From an uncultured Sulfitobacter sp. (GTDB lineage: Bacteria > Pseudomonadota > Alphaproteobacteria > Rhodobacterales > Rhodobacteraceae), in the NCBI GenBank assembly GCA_913060815.1, contig CAJXSZ010000018.1:1-60491 (forward strand): a stretch of DNA of 60,491 nucleotides, written 5' to 3'. Below are positions 9,117-18,033 of this stretch, piece after piece. A program made the translations under genes and the position numbers. Position 1 is the stretch's first letter. Every line of letters begins with the position of its first letter. The notes under the pieces were generated by a model, which was given only the letters and a program-made list of their open reading frames with translations, had not been told where the DNA came from and ran no database searches.

Positions 9117-9458
9117 ATGCTGAAACATTTGCAAATGACCGCCACCGCCCCACGCTCCGCTGACCTTGCTGCGCGCTACATGGTGCTTACAAAAGAGGTG
9201 ATGCCCGAGCGTGCCAAGACAACGCACAGCCATTGGCCCGTGCGCAATGACCACTGTTTTCAACGCATCGTGCTGGATGCTGTATGTGGCGGGGTCTGGT
9301 ACGATCATATCGCGCGCCCTGCCTACAAGAACCTTACGCTCAAACAGGCAGAGGATGCCGTAGCCCTATGTGAGGCGATCATTGCGGGGGATGCCGATCT
9401 GGCGATGCTGAATGCACAGTCATTGGTGTGGCGAGGAAAAGCACCTCTGGGTCGGTAA
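9117..9458 (+). CDS. conserved hypothetical protein
   Basis: A 113-residue protein whose central part (MPERAKTTHSHWPVRNDHCF followed by a VCGGVWYDH segment) is rich in His, Trp and Cys and looks strongly constrained. I recall similar roseobacter proteins labelled as GCN5-related acetyltransferases or as hypothetical, but I see no acetyl-CoA binding motif, so I assign no function. GTG at 9084 is an alternative start that would add 11 residues. It ends shortly before the tRNA gene on the opposite strand. Confidence 0.65.
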   Translation: MLKHLQMTATAPRSADLAARYMVLTKEVMPERAKTTHSHWPVRNDHCFQRIVLDAVCGGVWYDHIARPAYKNLTLKQAEDAVALCEAIIAGDADLAMLNAQSLVWRGKAPLGR

Positions 9459-9481
9459 AAACGCACCCGCAAACTGCTAAG

Positions 9482-9558
9482 TGGTGACCCCGGCGTGATT
9501 CGAACACGCGGCCTACGGTTTAGGAAACCGTTGCTCTATCCAGCTGAGCTACGGGGCC
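9482..9558 (-). tRNA. tRNA-Arg (anticodon CCT)
   Basis: The reverse complement folds as a standard cloverleaf. The acceptor stem GGCCCCG pairs with CGGGGTC (one G-U pair). The D arm is TAGCTCAGCTGGATAGAGCA. The anticodon stem ACGGT/ACCGT encloses loop TTCCTAA, giving anticodon CCT, which reads AGG (Arg). The T arm contains GTTCGAATC. Discriminator A is followed by an encoded CCA. Length is 77 bases including CCA. Confidence 0.96.
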
Positions 9559-9674
9559 ACGAGACCCTCCTAGAACAAATAAGCGCATTGATCTACGCCC
9601 TACATCGCCGATTGCCTGTTGTCTGTTCACCGACTACGCTGAAGCTAACGCAATCGAACTTCAGGATACTTACC

Positions 9675-10712
9675 TTGTCAAACCATCCAAAACGGCCCCT
9701 TACCCTGCGCGATGTATCAGAGGCCTGCGGGGTGTCGGAAATGACCGTGAGCCGCGTTTTGCGCAAAAGCGGGGATGTCTCGGCGACCACCCGCGAGCGT
9801 GTTCTGGCCGCCGCAAAGGAGCTTGGATATGTCCCCAACCAGATTGCAGGTTCGCTTGCTTCCCAGCGGGTGAATCTGGTCGCAGTGATTATCCCCTCTT
9901 TGGGCAACATGGTGTTCCCCGAGGTATTGAACGGCATCAACACCGTGTTTGATGACACCCCTCTCCAACCGGTTGTGGGCGTGACCGACTATCGCCCCGA
10001 AAAGGAGGAGCAGGTGCTTTATGAGATGCTGTCATGGCGCCCTTCAGGCATCATCATTGCAGGGCTTGAGCATTCCGAAGCAACCCATGCGATGCTATTG
10101 AACGCAGGCATCCCCGTGGTCGAGATCATGGACGTTGACGGAAATCCCGTGGATGCAGCCGTTGGAATTTCGCACCGTCAGGCGGGCCGCGATATGGCAA
10201 AAGCGATCCTGCGCGAAGGCTATGAACGCATCGGTTTTCTTGGCACCAAGATGCCGCTCGATCACCGTGCGCGCAAACGCTTTGAAGGGTTCACCGAAGC
10301 CCTGACCCGCGAAGGCATCGAAATTGAGGACCGCGCATTCTATTCTGGCGGCTCGGCTTTGCTGAAAGGCCGTGAGATGACCCAAGAGATGCTTGAACGC
10401 TCGCCCGATCTGGATTTTCTCTACTACTCGAACGACATGATCGGTGCAGGTGGATTGATGCACCTTCTGGACAACGGGATCGACGTGCCGGGTCAAATCG
10501 GCTTGGCCGGATTCAATGGAATCGAGCTGTTGGACGGTCTGCCAAGGCAGCTTGCGACAACGGATGCCTGCCGCCATGAGATAGGAAGTCAGGCCGCACA
10601 GATCATCCTCAATGCCTCCAGCCCAGAGCCCGACCCAGACCAGCCCAAGCTGGTCACAATGAAACCGACGCTCAGTCTGGGAGACACGTTGCGCCGCAGA
10701 AATCGCGGATGA
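9675..10712 (+). CDS. LacI-family transcriptional regulator
   Basis: A 345-residue regulator. Residues 7-30 hold the LacI helix-turn-helix (LTLRDVSEACGVSEMTVSRV) and the hinge helix (GYVPNQIAGSLASQ). A periplasmic-binding-protein-like effector domain follows, ending with LATTDACRHEIG and the typical LSLGDTLRRR tail. Among LacI proteins the sequence recalls the gluconate-repressor branch. The TTG at 9675 has AGGA 8 bases upstream. The reading frame is open further back through the antisense of the tRNA gene, which is not coding. Its ATGA overlap couples it to the winged-helix gene downstream. The regulated sugar genes are not evident here. Confidence 0.88.
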   Translation: MSNHPKRPLTLRDVSEACGVSEMTVSRVLRKSGDVSATTRERVLAAAKELGYVPNQIAGSLASQRVNLVAVIIPSLGNMVFPEVLNGINTVFDDTPLQPVVGVTDYRPEKEEQVLYEMLSWRPSGIIIAGLEHSEATHAMLLNAGIPVVEIMDVDGNPVDAAVGISHRQAGRDMAKAILREGYERIGFLGTKMPLDHRARKRFEGFTEALTREGIEIEDRAFYSGGSALLKGREMTQEMLERSPDLDFLYYSNDMIGAGGLMHLLDNGIDVPGQIGLAGFNGIELLDGLPRQLATTDACRHEIGSQAAQIILNASSPEPDPDQPKLVTMKPTLSLGDTLRRRNRG

Positions 10713-11938
10713 CAAAGCAGCGCTTGAGCAACACAGCAGCGCGGCGAATATTCCTGGACCGCCATGCCCTGTTGGAACCGCCACAAGGCGAAGCCAGCAG
10801 CTCCGCCCTTCTCGAATTGATCGAGCGGCTGGGTTTTGTGCAACTCGACAGCATCAATACCGTGGCCCGCGCCCATGATCTGATACTCTTTGCGCGCAAA
10901 CCCCGCTACCGCCCGAGTGACCTCAAGCGGTTATATGAACGCGACGCAGGCCTGTTCGAGCATTGGACGCATGATGCCGCTGTGATCCCACTCAGCTTTT
11001 ATCCGCAGTGGCAGATGCGACGCACCCGCGATGCCGTGCGGCTGCAAAAGCAATGGCGCACCGACCGCCGTGACGGGTTTGAAGCACAGCTACAGACAGT
11101 CTTAGACCACATCCGCGATAGAGGGGCCTGTCGCTCCGCCGATGTGGGTCAGGGAGAGAAGCGCGGCTCCGGCGGCTGGTGGGATTGGCACCCCTCCAAG
11201 ACGGCGCTGGAGTATCTGTGGCGCAGCGGTGCGTTGCATGTGGTCGGGCGGGAGAATTTCCAGAAGCGTTATGATCTAACCGAGCGCGCCCTTGATCCGC
11301 AGGTTTGGGCCGCCAACGCAATGCCATCAGAGGATCAGACGATTGAATGGTGTTGTGCTGGCGCGCTGGACCGCCTTGGCTTTGCCACCTCAGGCGAGAT
11401 CGCAGCCTTCTGGGCCCATGTCACCGCCGCTGAAGCAAAGGCGTGGTGTGCGGATGCACTAAGCGCGGGTGAAATCGAAGAAATCGAAATCGAAGGCGTC
11501 GATGGCACGGTGAAGACGTATTATGCGCGACCGGATATCGGCCATGATCCAGCCCTTGAGACAGACGCGCCAAACCGCCTGCGCGCTCTAAGCCCGTTCG
11601 ACCCCGCGTTGCGAGACCGCAAACGCGCAAAATTCCTGTTCGGCTTTGATTACCGCATCGAAGTCTTTGTGCCCGAAGCCAAACGCATCTTCGGGTATTA
11701 CGTCTTTCCTCTGCTGCAAGGTGAGCGGCTTGTCGGTCGCGTCGATATGAAAGCATTTCGCGGCGAGGACACTCTGCGCGTCCGCGCGCTTTGGCCTGAA
11801 GTGTCCGTGGAATGGGGCAAGGGTCGGCAAGCCGCGTTCGAGGCTGAGCTTGACCGCATTAAGCGCCTTGCAGGCGTAAGCCAGATCACATTCGAGGACG
11901 GCTGGCTGAGGCCTTCGATCCTGCACCAGTTCGGATAG
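10709..11938 (+). CDS. winged-helix protein of the YcaQ/AlkZ-like DNA glycosylase family
   Basis: A 409-residue protein with the features of the HTH_42/YcaQ family: an early FVQLDSINTVARAHDLILFAR segment (about residues 43-63), FEHWTHDAAVIP around 88-99, and a C-terminal LSPFDPALRDRKRAKFLFGF followed by RIEVFVPEAKRIFGYYVFP. Members such as E. coli YcaQ and Streptomyces AlkZ unhook interstrand DNA crosslinks. The family resemblance is clear but the lesion is unknown. It overlaps the LacI-type gene by 4 bases. Its 3' end is antisense to the C-terminus of the decayed IclR gene. Confidence 0.8.
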   Translation: MTKQRLSNTAARRIFLDRHALLEPPQGEASSSALLELIERLGFVQLDSINTVARAHDLILFARKPRYRPSDLKRLYERDAGLFEHWTHDAAVIPLSFYPQWQMRRTRDAVRLQKQWRTDRRDGFEAQLQTVLDHIRDRGACRSADVGQGEKRGSGGWWDWHPSKTALEYLWRSGALHVVGRENFQKRYDLTERALDPQVWAANAMPSEDQTIEWCCAGALDRLGFATSGEIAAFWAHVTAAEAKAWCADALSAGEIEEIEIEGVDGTVKTYYARPDIGHDPALETDAPNRLRALSPFDPALRDRKRAKFLFGFDYRIEVFVPEAKRIFGYYVFPLLQGERLVGRVDMKAFRGEDTLRVRALWPEVSVEWGKGRQAAFEAELDRIKRLAGVSQITFEDGWLRPSILHQFG

Positions 11939-12352
11939 ATCACGGGCGGCTTCCTGCAACCTTTGCAAGTGTTTCTCAAAACCCTCCAAGGATTTGCGCT
12001 GGGTCGGGGCATGTATGGACACTGTCGGCATCAAACGACCCTCCGCATCGAGACGCGGGACCGCCTCGACCACCATAGACTCCGTTTTCTGCAGAGTATC
12101 CATGCGCTCGTATAGCATCGATCTCGGCCGAGAGCGCGTCGGGGTCTGTCACTGTTTGAGACGTGCGCGCATCCAGTGTCACGATGCTGAGATATTCGGC
12201 AAACAGGCGTGGCTTGAGAGAGCTGAGGTACACTTTGCCACTTGCGTGCCTATTGGCAGCTGGATGTGCTGCGGCCACGTCGTCTCGGTACGGGCAAGAT
12301 AGACCATCATGTGTCTCTCGGACATCGCGATCAGCGCAAAGCCTTTAATAAA
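11935..12352 (-). pseudogene. IclR-family regulator remnant, frameshifted
   Basis: Three pieces of an IclR effector domain follow in order on the minus strand but in different frames. From about 12346 it reads GFALIAMSERHMMVYLARTE and a following QLPIGT. Near 12245 it continues as HASGKVYLSSL through VTDPDALSAEIDAIRAHGYS. From about 12080 it resumes in a third frame as VVEAVPRLDAEGRL and EAARDLSELVQ. The order matches the IclR ligand-binding domain, with a small deletion at the first break. No helix-turn-helix is recognisable, so the gene is broken and truncated. Its end runs antisense into the winged-helix gene. The rest of the gap to 12905 holds no convincing gene. Confidence 0.7.
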
Positions 12353-12905
12353 CGCGCTAAGCGCATCGTTGCCCGTATTTTCAGCAGCAGGCCGATCAAG
12401 AAACTACAACGGACAACCCAATCGAAGATGACCAGCAACGCAATTGCGCCGAACATGGCGAACATCGTGATCCCAGCGAGAGGATCGTGATCCAAGTCCC
12501 ATTGATCATTATACATCCCCCCTGATCACGGCTTATCTTATAATTGGGTTGGCGGCAGGCCCGCTGCTTGAATTTGGCAAATGCACTGGCGCTTAGGCTC
12601 CCTCTAATTGTCGCAGCCTCGCAGATCATCACCGCACTTCGGATCGGAGACCACGCCGCGCGCGGCGCTGATCACGATCCCTCGACGGCACATCGGTTCT
12701 GGCGTTCAGCAGTATCGTGATCGCGCTCCTAGGGCAGCGCTCGACTTTGCGATCGGTGCTGAAATTCGCAACATTACTCTGTTCCTTGTGGCTCTGCCGC
12801 CAGATGTACTTGCACCTCTGTTCATTTTTATAGGATGCTGGCAATTGCCGATGTGTCTCACACCTGTGCTGCTGCCCCCGCATTACCGAAGGAATCTCGC
12901 TTCTG

Positions 12906-13643
12906 ATGGCTAACCCTGTTCGCATCCGCCCTGTGGGCCTCTCTGGAATGCTGGTGCAATTCGCCGAGCAGATGAGCGACCCTGCCAACCGCGCCGCCAT
13001 CGCCTTCCGCGCCGCTGTCGAAGCTCAGGAGTGGCCCGAAGTCCGAGAGACATCGACCTCGCTCGTCTCTACCTTCGTAAGCGTCGATCTGGTTGGTACA
13101 GCGCCCGAAGCGATTGCCGAAAAGTTGGAGGCGCTGTTGGCGACCCAAGACTGGCTTGCAGCCCCTCTCCCCGCAGGGCGCACACTTTGGCAAATCCCGA
13201 CGCTCTACGGCACCGATGCTGCGCCACAGCTTGAGGAGGCTGCCGAGGCCGCAGGCGTTTCCCCGCAGACCGCAATCGAGGAGCTGTCGACAGCGCGCAT
13301 GCGTGTCCTGACCATCGGCTTTGCTCCGGGCCAGCCCTATACCGCCGAGCTTCCTGCGCATTGGGACATTCCGCGCCAACAAGCGCTGAGCAAATCGGTC
13401 CCCGCCGGGGCACTGGTGGTGGCGATCCGGCAATTGATTGTCTTTACCAATGATACGCCCACAGGATGGCGGCATGTTGGACAGACAGCTTTCCGCACAT
13501 TCCGCCCGCAAAGCGAGACGCCGATCGCGCTCTCCCCTGGCGACGAGATGTGCTTTCCCGCCGTGAGTGAGGCCGAATACGCCCGCATTCTGGAACGTGA
13601 CACCAGTGGCAATGCCGGCGCGCAGACGCAGGTGCTGCCATGA
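12906..13643 (+). CDS. pxpB: 5-oxoprolinase subunit B
   Basis: PxpB, PxpC and PxpA together hydrolyse 5-oxoproline (pyroglutamate) to glutamate with ATP. The 245-residue protein matches the KipI/allophanate hydrolase subunit 1 family. It has the start IRPVGLSGMLVQF, the LTIGFAPGQPYTAELP loop around residues 138-153, and a late RQLIVFTNDTPTGWRHVG segment. It is the first gene of a compact operon and overlaps pxpC by 4 bases (ATGA). A decayed IclR gene lies upstream on the opposite strand. Confidence 0.92.
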   Translation: MANPVRIRPVGLSGMLVQFAEQMSDPANRAAIAFRAAVEAQEWPEVRETSTSLVSTFVSVDLVGTAPEAIAEKLEALLATQDWLAAPLPAGRTLWQIPTLYGTDAAPQLEEAAEAAGVSPQTAIEELSTARMRVLTIGFAPGQPYTAELPAHWDIPRQQALSKSVPAGALVVAIRQLIVFTNDTPTGWRHVGQTAFRTFRPQSETPIALSPGDEMCFPAVSEAEYARILERDTSGNAGAQTQVLP

Positions 13644-14668
13644 GCGCGCGTTTAGAAGTCCTGTCTTGCGGTCCTTCGGTGACTGTCCAAGACCAAGGCA
13701 GACCCGGCTTTCTGGCCCAAGGGTTGACCCGCGGCGGGGCAGCGGATGTGCTTGCCTTGTTCGAGGGAGCCGCGCTGCTATCGCAGTCCGCTGAACTGGC
13801 CGCGCTCGAGATGGTCGGCATGGGTGGCGCATTCTATGCCCACGCCGACATACGCATTGCCCTGACAGGCGCACCGATGACAGCAACACTCGATGACGCG
13901 CCGCTGACGTGGCATGCCAGCCACCTCATGCCGGCAGGATCGACGCTCAAAATTGGCGGTGCGCGCAGTGGGACATACGGCTACCTTCATGTGGGCGGCG
14001 GGATCGACACCGACCCGATGATGGGCGCACGCGGCGCACATCTGAGCGCGGGGCTTGGAGCAGCTCTCGTCGCAGGTGATATGCTGCCCACGGGCCACGA
14101 TAAAGGCACCACTACCGCTATGACCTTGCCCGTTGATGATCGCTGGGACGGCGGGCGTATTCGTATCATCGCCTCCATGCAGACCGAGCAGTTTGACACC
14201 AAGACCCAGCAGCGCTTTGCCGCGACACAGTTTCGCCGCGATGCGCGCGCCAACCGTATGGGCGTGCTGATGGATTTCGACGGGGAGGGATTTGCTGCGA
14301 AAGACCAGCTTTCGATACTGTCCGACGTTATCGTGCCCGGTGATATCCAGATCGCGGGCGACGGCGCGCCCTTTGTTCTGATGTGCGAATGTCAGACCAC
14401 AGGCGGCTACCCCCGCATCGGCACGGTACTGCCCTGTGATCTGGGCCGTGTGGCACAAGCCACCGCAGGCGACAGCCTGAGCTTTGAGTTCATCGACATG
14501 GATCAGGCCCGCGCCATTGAACAGCGCGCATTGGCCCAGCGCAAAAGTCTGGGTCAAACGGTGATCCCGCTGTTACGCGATCCGCATACAATGCGTGACC
14601 TGCTGTCCTATCAACTCATTAGCGGCGTGGTCAGCGCCGAAGCAAACCCATTTGAAAACGAGGAATAG
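13640..14668 (+). CDS. pxpC: 5-oxoprolinase subunit C
   Basis: A 342-residue protein of the KipA/allophanate hydrolase subunit 2 family, the partner of PxpB. It opens with LEVLSCGPSVTVQDQGRPGF, carries YLHVGGGIDTDPMMGARG (about residues 113-130), and later DIQIAGDGAPFVLMCECQTT and GGYPRIG, all standard for the family. Its start overlaps pxpB (ATGA), and the pxpA start lies 2 bases after its stop, so the three are co-translated or at least co-transcribed. Confidence 0.93.
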   Translation: MSARLEVLSCGPSVTVQDQGRPGFLAQGLTRGGAADVLALFEGAALLSQSAELAALEMVGMGGAFYAHADIRIALTGAPMTATLDDAPLTWHASHLMPAGSTLKIGGARSGTYGYLHVGGGIDTDPMMGARGAHLSAGLGAALVAGDMLPTGHDKGTTTAMTLPVDDRWDGGRIRIIASMQTEQFDTKTQQRFAATQFRRDARANRMGVLMDFDGEGFAAKDQLSILSDVIVPGDIQIAGDGAPFVLMCECQTTGGYPRIGTVLPCDLGRVAQATAGDSLSFEFIDMDQARAIEQRALAQRKSLGQTVIPLLRDPHTMRDLLSYQLISGVVSAEANPFENEE

Positions 14669-14670
14669 CC

Positions 14671-15441
14671 ATGCGTGTAGATTTGAATGCCGATATGGGA
14701 GAAAGCTTTGGCCCGTGGAAGATGGGCGATGATGCCGCTTTGCTCCAAACAGTGACCTCCGCCAACATCGCCTGCGGGGGGCATGCGGGGGATGCGGATG
14801 TCATGACCGCCTCAATGACCTTGGCCCATGCGAACGGTGTGGGTATTGGCGCGCACCCCGGATTTATGGATCTGGCGGGTTTCGGGCGTAACCGGATGTC
14901 CGTGCCGCGCGCTACTTTGCAAAACCAGATCAGATATCAGGTCGCTGCAAGCGTCGGCATGGCCCGCAGCGTGGGCGCAAAGGTCCGCCATCTCAAGCTG
15001 CACGGCGCAGTGGCCAACATGGCTTCCGAAGACCCTGTACTGGCGCGTGACCTCTTTGAGGCCGCCCTGTCGGTCGATCCCGATCTCATCATCATGGTCC
15101 TCTCTGCCACGGCACAGCAGCAAGCGGTGCAAGACCTCGGATGCGCATGGGCGGGCGAGATATTCGCCGACCGCGCCTATAACGAGGACGCCACTTTGGT
15201 AGACCGCAGCATAGAGGGTGCCGTGATCCACGATCCCGCCGTTGCAGGAGCTCGCATGGTGGAGATGGTCAAAGCAGGCGCGATCATCACGCAAAGCGGC
15301 AAACACATTCCCGCCGCTGTCGATACCATTTGCCTGCACGGTGACACCCCCACAGCAGTTCAGATTGCAGGTTCTGTGCGCAGTGCCTTGGAAGCCGCAG
15401 GCATTACGGTCCAGACGTTTGATGGACGCAACACAAGCTGA
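14671..15441 (+). CDS. pxpA: 5-oxoprolinase subunit A (LamB/YcsF family)
   Basis: PxpA supplies the YcsF-type subunit of the ATP-dependent 5-oxoprolinase. The 256-residue length is typical. The N-terminus DLNADMGESFGPWKMGDD is diagnostic, followed by TSANIACGGHAGD, GIGAHPGFMDLAGFGR and HLKLHGAV, which contribute the metal/substrate histidines. ICLHGDTP near residue 224 is the C-terminal signature. An AGGAATAGCC ribosome site overlaps the pxpC stop. Confidence 0.94.
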   Translation: MRVDLNADMGESFGPWKMGDDAALLQTVTSANIACGGHAGDADVMTASMTLAHANGVGIGAHPGFMDLAGFGRNRMSVPRATLQNQIRYQVAASVGMARSVGAKVRHLKLHGAVANMASEDPVLARDLFEAALSVDPDLIIMVLSATAQQQAVQDLGCAWAGEIFADRAYNEDATLVDRSIEGAVIHDPAVAGARMVEMVKAGAIITQSGKHIPAAVDTICLHGDTPTAVQIAGSVRSALEAAGITVQTFDGRNTS

Positions 15442-15476
15442 TAAATCGTTTGACACCGACCCAAAAGGAGCTTGCC

Positions 15477-15806
15477 GTGATCCAGCCCACAGCCTCATTC
15501 AAAGACAACCTCGCCCTTCTGCCTTCTATCGCAGCGATCCTTCGCATTGATCTGATTGATCCCACTGGTACGACTGTAGCCAGCATTGAAAACGAGGCTG
15601 GCAAGCAAGGATCGCTTGCTGTCTACCAGTATATTGCGCAGAATTTCAGCTTGCTGGACGCCACCGCCGCGACCCATGCGCTCGAAGTCTTCGCGGAACA
15701 TACAGCAGATGCCAGAGCCCGCCCCGGAGCGCATCCCAATATCGACCGATTGCTAGAGATCATCGGCGGAGCACCCCCGCTGACGATAAAGGTCACCGAG
15801 GCTTGA
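15477..15806 (+). CDS. DUF2322 family protein
   Basis: A 109-residue protein matching the DUF2322 family as I remember it: QPTASFKDNLALLPS at the start, ENEAGKQGSLAVYQYIAQ in the middle, and FAEHTADARARPGAHPNIDR near residues 72-91. Function is unknown. The GTG start at 15477 is chosen because AAGGAG lies 6 bases upstream; an earlier TTG at 15450 lacks such a site. It follows pxpA by 35 bases and is likely part of the same transcript. Confidence 0.8.
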   Translation: MIQPTASFKDNLALLPSIAAILRIDLIDPTGTTVASIENEAGKQGSLAVYQYIAQNFSLLDATAATHALEVFAEHTADARARPGAHPNIDRLLEIIGGAPPLTIKVTEA

Positions 15807-15974
15807 AGTGCAGCTTGCGGGCAAAACCAGATTAGTCCGTGACATGTCTACCCTACCCATCGCCTTGAGTGGCAGCGGCTCTGCGAGGGATGCGCCGCGA
15901 CCTAGGCCAGAACTCGCCCCTATGATGCAGGCAACTCTATCCCTGAGATCGGACAGATCGATTGGACTACTCAC
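15753..15974 (-). pseudogene. short-chain dehydrogenase remnant
   Basis: The GTG at 15974 overlaps the stop of the HpsN-like gene (GTGAGTAG), the usual junction of a coupled downstream gene. The first 27 codons read as an SDR start, DLRDRVACIIGASSGLGR, with the nucleotide-binding glycine pattern. After about 15890 the Rossmann body is missing. The following AEPLPLKAMGRVDMSRTNLV resembles the PL-K-MG-x-x-D segment near the C-terminus of SDRs, so an internal deletion is possible. The frame stops at 15753, antisense to DUF2322. The product cannot be a functional dehydrogenase. Confidence 0.65.
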
Positions 15975-17274
15975 TAACTGTCAAATCGAAATTCTCACCG
16001 GGGAAGTACTTTGCAAGACGCGCATCTGCGGCGCGGGCATGCCCTTCCATTCCTTCAAGACGGCTGATGCGTGCAGTAGCAATGGCCACATCTTTTGACG
16101 CGTCACGCGTAGCGCGCTGCCATGTGACGATCTTCATGTACTTGTGCACCGATAGTCCGCCTGTATAGCCCGCCGCGCCCGAAGTTGGCAGAACATGGTT
16201 GGTGCCTGAAGCCTTGTCACCATAAGAAACAGTCGTCTCTTCCCCAAGGAAAAGCGAGCCATAGCAGGTCAGGTTTTCCAGCCACCAATCCAGATCCTCC
16301 GCGATCACGGTTAGGTGTTCCGGTGCGTATTCGTCGCTGCACTTGGCCATGTCGGCACGGTCGGCACAAACGATGACTTCCGCATAATCGCGCCATGCCG
16401 CAAAGGCGTTGTCGCGGTTGAGCTGCGGCAGATCCTCGATGAGCGCGGGCACACGCGCCATAACGTCTTCGGCCAGTGCGCGGCTATCTGTTACCAGCCA
16501 TACGGGTGAGTTATAGCCATGCTCTGCCTGAGATACCAAATCCGTCGCGACGATATGCGGGTCTGCCGACTTATCCGCGAGGATCAGACTGTCTGTAGGC
16601 CCTGCGATCATGTCGATCCCAACGCTACCGAACAAGATACGCTTGGCCTCGGCCACAAACTGGTTGCCTGGCCCTACGAGAATGTTGGCCTTTGGCAAGC
16701 CGAACAGACCATATGTCATTGCCGCAACGCCCTGCACGCCTCCCATGGCAAGAATCTTGTCGGCACCGCAGATGTGAGCCGCATAGACAATCGCGGGTGG
16801 CAGACCGACATCCGCACGCGGCGGAGAGCAGGCTGTGATATGCTTACACCCTGCGACCTTTGCAGTGGTCACCGTCATTATAGCGCTGGCGATATGGCTG
16901 TAGCGCCCTCCTGGTACATAACAGCCCGCAGCATCGACAGGGATCGCCTTTTGTCCCGCGACATACCCTGGCCTGATCTCCATCTCGACGTCGGCCACAG
17001 TGCCTTTTTGCAGTTCTGCAAAGCGTTTCACATTGTCATGGGCGAACTGGATATCAGCCTTGATCCTATCCGGAACCAGCGCACTGGCAGCCTCGATCTC
17101 GGCCTGCGTCAGCATCACATTGCCCTCGTACTTGTCGAACTTGGCAGCGTACTTCATCGCCACAGCATCGCCGCCTGCTTTGATTTCATCCAGAATAGAG
17201 ACAACAGTATCGTGAACGTCAGACGCACCAGAGGCGGCTGTCAGGGTCGCTTTTTTCAGGTATTCGCGTGTCAT
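15967..17274 (-). CDS. hpsN: HisD-family NAD-dependent dehydrogenase, probable sulfopropanediol 3-dehydrogenase
   Basis: A 435-residue histidinol dehydrogenase homologue. It has GCYVPGGRYSHIASAIMTV (HisD signature region), ILVGPGNQFVAEAKR and DMIAGPTDSLILAD, and the QAEHGYNSPVWLV segment in place of the HisD QAEHD motif. To my knowledge this pattern marks HpsN, which oxidises 2,3-dihydroxypropane-1-sulfonate via the aldehyde to sulfolactate in roseobacters, rather than histidine biosynthesis. No his genes are nearby, and an SDR partner remnant follows, as expected for an hps locus. The ATG at 17274 is the family start; the upstream open frame is not conserved. Substrate assignment is inference. 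Confidence 0.7.
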   Translation of the reverse strand: MTREYLKKATLTAASGASDVHDTVVSILDEIKAGGDAVAMKYAAKFDKYEGNVMLTQAEIEAASALVPDRIKADIQFAHDNVKRFAELQKGTVADVEMEIRPGYVAGQKAIPVDAAGCYVPGGRYSHIASAIMTVTTAKVAGCKHITACSPPRADVGLPPAIVYAAHICGADKILAMGGVQGVAAMTYGLFGLPKANILVGPGNQFVAEAKRILFGSVGIDMIAGPTDSLILADKSADPHIVATDLVSQAEHGYNSPVWLVTDSRALAEDVMARVPALIEDLPQLNRDNAFAAWRDYAEVIVCADRADMAKCSDEYAPEHLTVIAEDLDWWLENLTCYGSLFLGEETTVSYGDKASGTNHVLPTSGAAGYTGGLSVHKYMKIVTWQRATRDASKDVAIATARISRLEGMEGHARAADARLAKYFPGENFDLTVSE

Positions 17275-18033
17275 CAAAGAGGTGTCCTGTTGGAAGATAT
17301 CCGATGAAAAAGGCGTATGGCAGCTCGCGGGCTCGTGACGCACGACACTACGACCAACATTCCAACGCAGCATGGGACGAGACCGGACGCCCTGTCCAGA
17401 GTGTTTAATCTCCTATGTCAGAGACTGCATTTAATTTGAGCCTTAGCGACGCCCTCGCAAGTCGTTGCCTCTAACCCCTAAGGCTCTGCGAGGCAGCCGT
17501 TCGCATATCTCTTGATCAAGCATAAGCTCCACAGCTCCGGCGGCTTGCTTCTTTTCGATAGCGGCTTAGGAATGCCATCTCGCCACAAAATGCAAAGCAA
17601 CTGCCAGCGGACAGCATTAATGTGCGATCTCAATAATAGTTCGGAACAATAAGTCTTATTCTTCAAGGTCGTCTTCCGACTGGCTGCCGACCCAACCTGA
17701 TGCAACTTCCGTATCTACTGCCGTGCTTTTCTCCGCTGTATTGCCACGTGTAACGTACCGCAATGATCCAAGAGCGATGAGTGTTTTATCTTAATCGGCT
17801 GTGCGGCCAAACCCATTTTGCAGGTGACTAGCGATGGGAGCCGTGCGCGGGTTCGTAGCCGCTCGGGGCGCAGGCCCAGAATGCAAACGCGATGCTCTGC
17901 CGCAATTCGAGATATGCAGCGAGGCCTAAATAGTTCCCAAAACTCTTCCAGAATCTTTCTGGAACTAAGCCGATTCAGGGCGGGTTAGGTCTGCAACAAA
18001 TGACAGCAACCAGCAAAGACTAATGGAGCTAAC
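17275..18033. other. long intergenic region without a convincing gene
   Basis: Between the HpsN-like gene and the secreted protein gene I see no recognisable gene. A 75-codon minus-strand frame (17478-17705) has no family I know. The right end carries an EcfG-type promoter, listed separately. The stretch is lower in GC than the flanking genes. Confidence 0.5.
17961..17986 (+). promoter_or_regulatory. EcfG-type promoter upstream of the secreted protein gene
   Basis: GGAAC at 17961-17965, a 17-base spacer, then GGTT at 17983-17986, 47 bases before the start at 18034. The first -10 base departs from the usual C or T. Confidence 0.55.

Noticed and set aside
9495..9674. N-terminal extension of the LacI-type gene
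   Set aside because: It would run through the antisense of the tRNA-Arg gene; the TTG at 9675 has a ribosome site and begins just before the helix-turn-helix.
12331..12516. 61-codon minus-strand frame with one hydrophobic segment
   Set aside because: Its ribosome site abuts the ATG, it overlaps the IclR remnant, and no family was recognised.
12781..12785. Minus-strand GGAAC near the pxp operon
   Set aside because: No NGTT lies 16 or 17 bases downstream on that strand, so it does not fit the EcfG pattern.
15967..17274. Histidinol dehydrogenase (HisD) of histidine biosynthesis
   Set aside because: The QAEHG segment, the absence of his genes and the adjacent SDR remnant fit the HpsN branch better, though this needs a phylogeny.
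16519..17307. 262-codon plus-strand frame
   Set aside because: It is antisense to the HpsN-like gene; the HisD-family signatures on the minus strand settle which frame is real.
17478..17705. 75-codon minus-strand frame
   Set aside because: I could not tie it to any transposase or other family; it lies in lower-GC DNA and looks like chance.
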